Of a stretch of DNA of 64,000 bases, positions 59,467 through 64,000 are shown one piece after another. Source of the DNA: a bacterium 1xD8-48 (GTDB lineage: Bacteria > Bacillota > Clostridia > Lachnospirales > Lachnospiraceae); the NCBI GenBank assembly GCA_009917455.1, contig QZDS01000005.1, forward strand, positions 1 through 64,000, in the 5' to 3' direction. Under the pieces are notes generated by a model. It made no database searches. It was not told where the DNA came from and was given only the letters and a program-made list of their open reading frames with translations. The position numbers were made by a program, and so were the translations under genes. Each line of letters begins with the position of its first letter. The first letter of the stretch is position 1.

Positions 59467-60627
59467 ATGAATGGGATAAAATCAATTACAAGAAAACCTT
59501 CCCCTGAAACGCTCAATCAGAATATGATGAGTCTGATTCGGAAGGTTCACGGCATGATAGATAAGCCGGATATCGAAAAGCACCGTCAGTCTCAGGACCA
59601 TGTGGGCGTATTGCTCGGAAATGTGAAGGATGTCCTGATTCGAACCGTGGAAATAGAGGACATGACAGGGGAATGGGTGAGCGTTAACCGGGCGCATATG
59701 AAAAAATATGTGATTTTGTACTGTCACGGAGGTGGTTATTCCACGGGGAGCCGACTTTATGCCAGAACGCTGACCACAAAGCTGGCTCTTAGCACTTCCA
59801 TGGATGTGCTTTGCTTTGATTACCGGTTAGCGCCCGAGCATCCTTATCCGGCAGCCATGGAGGACGCTATGAAAGCGTGGAATTATCTGATGCTTTTGGG
59901 GTACGGGGCAAGAGATGTGGTGGTGGCCGGCGATTCTGCGGGAGGCAACATGGCGCTTTCTCTGGTGCTGAAACTGAAAGAGCAGAAGCGGATTCTGCCA
60001 AGAGGGCTGGTGCTGATGTCGCCATGGACAGACCTCACCTCTCAGGGAATCACGCATCGGACAAAGGCGGAGCTTGACCCGGTGCTTGACGCGGCGTATC
60101 TCGAGCGGATGATAACAAACTATGTGAAGGGGCAGGACGGGATTAAAGCGGCGCAGATGCCGGAGGCGGCAGAAATTAAAGCTGCAGTTTGGGAGGAGCC
60201 CCCGATATCCTCTGCGGACGAAGAACAGGAGGAGACGCCGGACTTTGCAGGGACAGTGCGTAAGACAGCCCGGGCGCAGTCCGGGGATATGGAACCGGAG
60301 GGCGCGGAAGCTTATGCAGATACAGGAATTTCTGCGGGGGAAGAAGCATCCGGGGAAACAAAATACTCCGTGGATTTGAAGAACCCCATGATTTCCCCGA
60401 TTTACGGCAGCTTTGCTGATTTCCCGCCGACTTATATACAGGTGGGGGAAAACGAGATATTGCTTTCGGATTCCACCATGCTTCACAGAAAGATGATTAA
60501 GGAAAACGTATCGGTTAAAATCGATGTATTCAAGGGCATGTGGCATGTTTTCCAGATGTCGCCCTTAAAGACGGCCTATGACGCCATGGAAAAAAATGCG
60601 GAGTTCATTTACGATATCTGCCGGTAG
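59467..60627 (+). CDS. HSL-type alpha/beta hydrolase with acidic insert
   Basis: A 386-residue esterase of the hormone-sensitive lipase group. Oxyanion motif YCHGGGYSTGSR (about 84-95), nucleophile in VVAGDSAGGNMAL (near Ser160), a catalytic-type Asp/Glu region after SPIYG and His in MWHVFQM. Usual length is about 300-320; here an acidic, low-complexity insert of about 70 residues (from PEAAEIKAAVWEEPP to SGETKYS) lies between core segments. GGAGG lies before the ATG. It is divergent from the condensation-fold acyltransferase, so the two may act on the same ester or lipid. Confidence 0.85.
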   Translation: MNGIKSITRKPSPETLNQNMMSLIRKVHGMIDKPDIEKHRQSQDHVGVLLGNVKDVLIRTVEIEDMTGEWVSVNRAHMKKYVILYCHGGGYSTGSRLYARTLTTKLALSTSMDVLCFDYRLAPEHPYPAAMEDAMKAWNYLMLLGYGARDVVVAGDSAGGNMALSLVLKLKEQKRILPRGLVLMSPWTDLTSQGITHRTKAELDPVLDAAYLERMITNYVKGQDGIKAAQMPEAAEIKAAVWEEPPISSADEEQEETPDFAGTVRKTARAQSGDMEPEGAEAYADTGISAGEEASGETKYSVDLKNPMISPIYGSFADFPPTYIQVGENEILLSDSTMLHRKMIKENVSVKIDVFKGMWHVFQMSPLKTAYDAMEKNAEFIYDICR

Positions 60628-60729
60628 AATGTAAACTTAAGAAAAATGAAAAAAAGAAAAGGATTTTCCCGCTTTGCGCAGAATAAAATATATATAAGAA
60701 GTTTTATGCGCCGCAAGCGGGAGTCATGA

Positions 60730-61740
60730 ATGAACATACGAGAAAATCTGGAACAGTTCGAACTTGAATACTTAAGTCCTTATGCTTCTTTCAGCAGAAA
60801 TTCCAAAGGAAGGCTTAAGGAGGAGGAGCAATGCGATATCCGTCCGGTTTATCAGAGGGACAGAGACAGAATTCTGCATTCCAAATCTTTCAGGCGGCTG
60901 AAGGATAAAACACAGGTATTTATGTCGCCGGAGGGGGATCATTACAGAACGAGGCTCACCCATACGCTGGAGGTCTCCCAGAATGCAAGAACCATAGCCA
61001 AGGCTCTTCGGATGAATGAAGATTTGGTGGAGGCCATTGCCCTTGGGCACGACCTTGGGCACACGCCGTTCGGCCATGCGGGGGAGAGAGCCCTGGATGA
61101 AGTATGTCCTTACGGCTTCTGCCACAGCGAGCAGAGCGTACGGACCGTGGATTTGCTTGAAAAAAGAGGCGCGGGGCTTAATCTTACCATAGAAGTGCGG
61201 GACGGCATCAAAAACCACCAGACAAAAGGGAACCCCTTTACGCTGGAAGGGAAAATAGTGCGCTTTTCGGACAAAATCGCATATATTCATCACGATATGG
61301 ACGACGCTGTCAGGGCGGGAATTTTAAAGGAGACCGATATCCCGGCCGAAATCGGAGAGGTAATCGGCTATACCACCGGAGAGCGGCTGGATCATTTTAT
61401 TCATGATTTGATTACCACCAGCTATGAAAAAAATGATATACAAATGTCCGAGCCGGTGGCGAAGGCAATGGCGCAGCTGCGCCGTTTTATGTTTGAGAGA
61501 GTTTACCAGAACCGGGAGGCAAAAAGCGAGGAAAAGAAGGCGGAGGCGCTGGTGCAGACACTCTATGATTATTACCGCAGACACTTGGAGCTTTTGCCGG
61601 AGGATTTTATACGTCTGGTGGAACGGGGAGAAGCAAGGGAGCGGGTGGTGTGTGATTACATCGGCGCCATGACGGACCGCTTTGCCGTGGCCAGATACGA
61701 GGACATTTATATTCCCAGATACTGGTGTGGAAAGGAATAG
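60730..61740 (+). CDS. dgt: deoxyguanosinetriphosphate triphosphohydrolase-like protein
   Basis: A 336-residue HD-domain dNTPase. Metal-binding residues are in RTRLTHTLEVSQ (His), IALGHDLGHTPFGHAGE (HD motif) and FSDKIAYIHHDMDDA (Asp). It removes triphosphate from dNTPs and helps to balance nucleotide pools. It begins the macromolecular synthesis operon in this group (dgt-dnaG-rpoD); dnaG starts 5 bases after the stop. Confidence 0.93.
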   Translation: MNIRENLEQFELEYLSPYASFSRNSKGRLKEEEQCDIRPVYQRDRDRILHSKSFRRLKDKTQVFMSPEGDHYRTRLTHTLEVSQNARTIAKALRMNEDLVEAIALGHDLGHTPFGHAGERALDEVCPYGFCHSEQSVRTVDLLEKRGAGLNLTIEVRDGIKNHQTKGNPFTLEGKIVRFSDKIAYIHHDMDDAVRAGILKETDIPAEIGEVIGYTTGERLDHFIHDLITTSYEKNDIQMSEPVAKAMAQLRRFMFERVYQNREAKSEEKKAEALVQTLYDYYRRHLELLPEDFIRLVERGEARERVVCDYIGAMTDRFAVARYEDIYIPRYWCGKE

Positions 61741-61745
61741 GCAAG

Positions 61746-63518
61746 ATGTTTTATCCTGAGGAACTGGTGGAAGAAGTAAGGACAAAGAATGACATTGTGG
61801 ATGTCATTTCAGGATACGTAAAGCTGCAAAGGCGGGGAAGCAGTTATCTGGGGCTGTGCCCTTTTCATAATGAAAAGACGCCTTCTTTTTCGGTGTCCGG
61901 GAGTAAGCAGATTTATCACTGTTTCGGCTGCGGGGCGGGAGGAAATGTCTTTACCTTCCTTATGGAATACGAAAATTATTCGTTTCCCGAGGCCATGAAG
62001 CAGCTTGCGGAGCGGGCGGGCGTTAAGCTCCCCGAGGCGGAATTTGACGAGGAGGCGAAAAAGCGGGAGGGAAGGCGTGCAAAGCTCCTCGAGGTGAACA
62101 GGGAAGCGGCAAAATATTTTTACTATCAGCTCCGCACAGAAAAAGGACAGGCCGGATACCGTTACCTGAAAGAAAGAGAGCTGACGGACGATACCATACA
62201 TCGGTTCGGGCTGGGATTTTCTAATATGACCAGCGATGATTTGACGAAATATCTGAAAAACAGGGGCTACCCGGACAAGCTGCTCTGCGAGGCGGGGCTT
62301 GCGGGGTTCGATGAGAAATACGGAACGCGGGACAAGTTCTGGAACCGGGTAATGTTTCCCATTCAGGATACCAACCACAGGGTAATCGGTTTTGGGGGCC
62401 GGGTGATGGGCGAGGGAAAGCCCAAGTACTTAAATTCCCAGGAAACGATGATTTTTGACAAGAGCCGGAATCTTTACGGCCTTAACTTTGCAAAAAGCTC
62501 CCGGACGGGTAACATAATACTGTGCGAGGGCTATATGGATGTGATTGCCATGCATCAGGCAGGCTTTACTCAGGCGGTGGCGTCCCTTGGAACCTCCTTT
62601 ACCGAAGGTCAGGCAATGCTCCTGCGGCGCTATGCGGACGAGGTGATTCTGGCCTATGACAGCGACGATGCGGGCGTGAAGGCGGCGCTTCGGGCAATCG
62701 GGATTTTAAAGGAAGCGGGACTCACAGGCAGGGTCTTAAATCTTGCCCCATGGAAGGATCCGGACGAATTCATGAAAAATCTGGGCCGGGAGGCTTTTGA
62801 GGAACGCATCAGACAGGCGGAAAACAGCTTTTTCTTTGAGCTTCGTATTCTGCAGAGAAACTATGACTTAAACGACCCGGAATCAAAGACCAGATTTCAC
62901 CGGGAAATCGCCAGAAAGCTTTGCGGCTTTTCCGAGGAAGTGGAGAGGGAAAATTATATAGAGGCGGTGGCTCAGCGGTATCACATCGGCTTTGAAAATC
63001 TGCGGAAGCTGGTTTATGCCTACGCTGCCCGCACGGGGATGGCTGCGCCGGCGGTGCGGCCAAAGTCGGGGATTCAGAAAAAACCGGACGGGAGAGACAA
63101 CAAAAAGAAACCGCAGAGGCTCCTGCTCACATGGCTTGTGGAGGAACCGTCGGTTTACCCCAAAATTAAAAAGTATATATCTCCGAGGGATTTTACCGAG
63201 GATTTATATAAAAAAATAGCGGAAAAGCTTTTTCAGGGCCTGGAGGAGGGCCATGTGGAACCGGCGGCGCTCGTAGGACTTTTTGAAGACGAGGAGGAGC
63301 AGAGGGAGGCGGCTCTTGTGTTCAACACCAAAATTGACGCGCTTTCCAGCCGCACGGAACAGGAAAAAGCCTTTCACGATATTGTGGTGTCAGTGAAGCG
63401 CAACAGTCTTGAGTACTTCGGAAGCCTTATGGGAGCGGACGTGTCCGCGTTAAATCAGGTGATTGAGGGCAAAAAAGCATTGGAAGAACTTAGCAAAACG
63501 CATATTTCACTGGATTAA
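61746..63518 (+). CDS. dnaG: DNA primase
   Basis: A 590-residue primase. The N-terminal zinc-binding domain has CPFHNEKTPSF and YHCFGCGAGGNVFTF (about 34-66). The catalytic core has the Toprim motifs ILCEGYMDVIAMHQAGF and LAYDSDDAGVKAALRA. The C-terminal part is the DnaB-interaction domain. ATG 61746 (MFYPEELVEEVR) is preferred to the open frame from 61725. It makes RNA primers for replication and is co-transcribed with dgt and rpoD. Confidence 0.95.
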   Translation: MFYPEELVEEVRTKNDIVDVISGYVKLQRRGSSYLGLCPFHNEKTPSFSVSGSKQIYHCFGCGAGGNVFTFLMEYENYSFPEAMKQLAERAGVKLPEAEFDEEAKKREGRRAKLLEVNREAAKYFYYQLRTEKGQAGYRYLKERELTDDTIHRFGLGFSNMTSDDLTKYLKNRGYPDKLLCEAGLAGFDEKYGTRDKFWNRVMFPIQDTNHRVIGFGGRVMGEGKPKYLNSQETMIFDKSRNLYGLNFAKSSRTGNIILCEGYMDVIAMHQAGFTQAVASLGTSFTEGQAMLLRRYADEVILAYDSDDAGVKAALRAIGILKEAGLTGRVLNLAPWKDPDEFMKNLGREAFEERIRQAENSFFFELRILQRNYDLNDPESKTRFHREIARKLCGFSEEVERENYIEAVAQRYHIGFENLRKLVYAYAARTGMAAPAVRPKSGIQKKPDGRDNKKKPQRLLLTWLVEEPSVYPKIKKYISPRDFTEDLYKKIAEKLFQGLEEGHVEPAALVGLFEDEEEQREAALVFNTKIDALSSRTEQEKAFHDIVVSVKRNSLEYFGSLMGADVSALNQVIEGKKALEELSKTHISLD

Positions 63519-63577
63519 GGCCAATAATGGTGTTAAAAGAGAGATGTTTATAAAGTTAGGAAGGACGGAAAACCGGA

Positions 63578-64000
63578 ATGGATGAAAACACACAGGCAAA
63601 GTTTGACGAGAAGCTGGCCGGGCTTCTGGCCGTTGCCAGGAAGAAAAAGAACGTTTTGGAATATCAGGAAATCGTGGACTATTTCAATGATATTACATTA
63701 GGTGAGGAACAGTTTGATAAGATTCTGGAAATACTCGAGCAGAACAGCGTGGATGTTTTGCGCATTACAGAGGAAGAAGAGGTAGACGACGAGGAGATTA
63801 TTCTGACGGAGGAGGACGAGGTGGATGTTGAAAAAATCGACCTGTCCATTCCCGAGGGCGTGAGTATCGAGGACCCTGTCAGAATGTATTTAAAGGAAAT
63901 AGGAAAAGTGCCTCTTCTCACCGCGGAGGAAGAGATTGAGCTTGCGCAGAAAATGGAAACAGGCGCGGTGGCAAAAGAAAAAATAGCGATTCTTGAAAAG
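63578..64000 (+). CDS. rpoD: RNA polymerase sigma factor RpoD (5' part, cut by window end)
   Basis: The first 141 codons of the primary sigma factor. Region 1.1 ([40 protein letters not shown]) is followed by an acidic linker ([20 protein letters not shown]) and region 1.2 ([20 protein letters not shown]). GGAAGGACGGAA lies before ATG 63578. The gene continues beyond 64000. It is 59 bases after dnaG, as in other Firmicutes. Confidence 0.95.
   Translation, partial: MDENTQAKFDEKLAGLLAVARKKKNVLEYQEIVDYFNDITLGEEQFDKILEILEQNSVDVLRITEEEEVDDEEIILTEEDEVDVEKIDLSIPEGVSIEDPVRMYLKEIGKVPLLTAEEEIELAQKMETGAVAKEKIAILEK

Noticed and set aside
59827..60546. Long minus-strand frame opposite the esterase
   Set aside because: It has no ribosome-binding site and no recognizable family, and the plus strand encodes a complete hydrolase.

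Overview
The window looks like a Lachnospiraceae-type gut Firmicute (class Clostridia). Support comes from strong AGGAGG ribosome-binding sites, GatCAB, an ANTAR/glutamine synthetase island, YesM/YesN and Lpl-type sugar systems, and a dgt-dnaG-rpoD macromolecular synthesis operon. These assignments rest on family recognition from the protein sequence; no database search was run. I saw no rRNA, tRNA or CRISPR array.

Region 1 (1 to about 13,590) is part of a mobilizable or conjugative element whose left end lies outside the window. It opens with a GC-rich mobilization cassette: Cys-rich VLP protein, an unknown protein, MobC and a MobP-type relaxase. A run of hairpins follows. Next comes an AT-rich islet with a Crp/Fnr regulator divergent from an MccF-like S66 serine peptidase, then remnants and an intact XRE regulator. 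The last part is a cargo locus: a MocR regulator divergent from an Lrp regulator, two PLP aminotransferases, a MATE exporter, an ECF S-component and a second MATE exporter. The element ends in a scar, where a 41-bp MATE gene fragment is fused to the 3' half of an M20 peptidase gene.

Region 2 (14.3-26.8 kb) is chromosomal. It holds a membrane-anchored lipase-like protein, gatCAB, a GH31 glucosidase, a TRIC-type channel, a polysaccharide deacetylase lipoprotein, a shortened histidine phosphatase, a DUF3795 protein, a ComEC-like MBL lipoprotein, a small Cys-rich protein and an MNT/HEPN pair.

Region 3 (26.9-34.5 kb) is a nitrogen island. An ANTAR antiterminator and glutamine synthetase I run leftward. 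Glutamine synthetase III, an Amt-PII fusion and purF run rightward behind a structured leader with a strong promoter and an intrinsic terminator. The likely logic is ammonium uptake and assimilation under RNA-level control by the ANTAR protein.

Region 4 (34.5-52.9 kb) holds two carbohydrate loci. The first has YesM/YesN divergent from two HpcH/HpaI aldolases, an NHL propeller protein, an ABC importer and an aldo/keto reductase. The second has a LacI regulator divergent from an LplB/LplC/solute-binding importer with a GH32 fructosidase. An Rpn-family nuclease lies between them, and a short repeat element occurs in both loci.

Region 5 (53-64 kb) holds a YfcE-like phosphodiesterase coupled to a second MNT/HEPN pair, a broken effector-binding domain gene, a VanRS-like two-component system and a small unknown gene. 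It then has a zinc-ribbon membrane protein with a condensation-fold acyltransferase, divergent from an HSL-type esterase, and finally dgt, dnaG and the start of rpoD.
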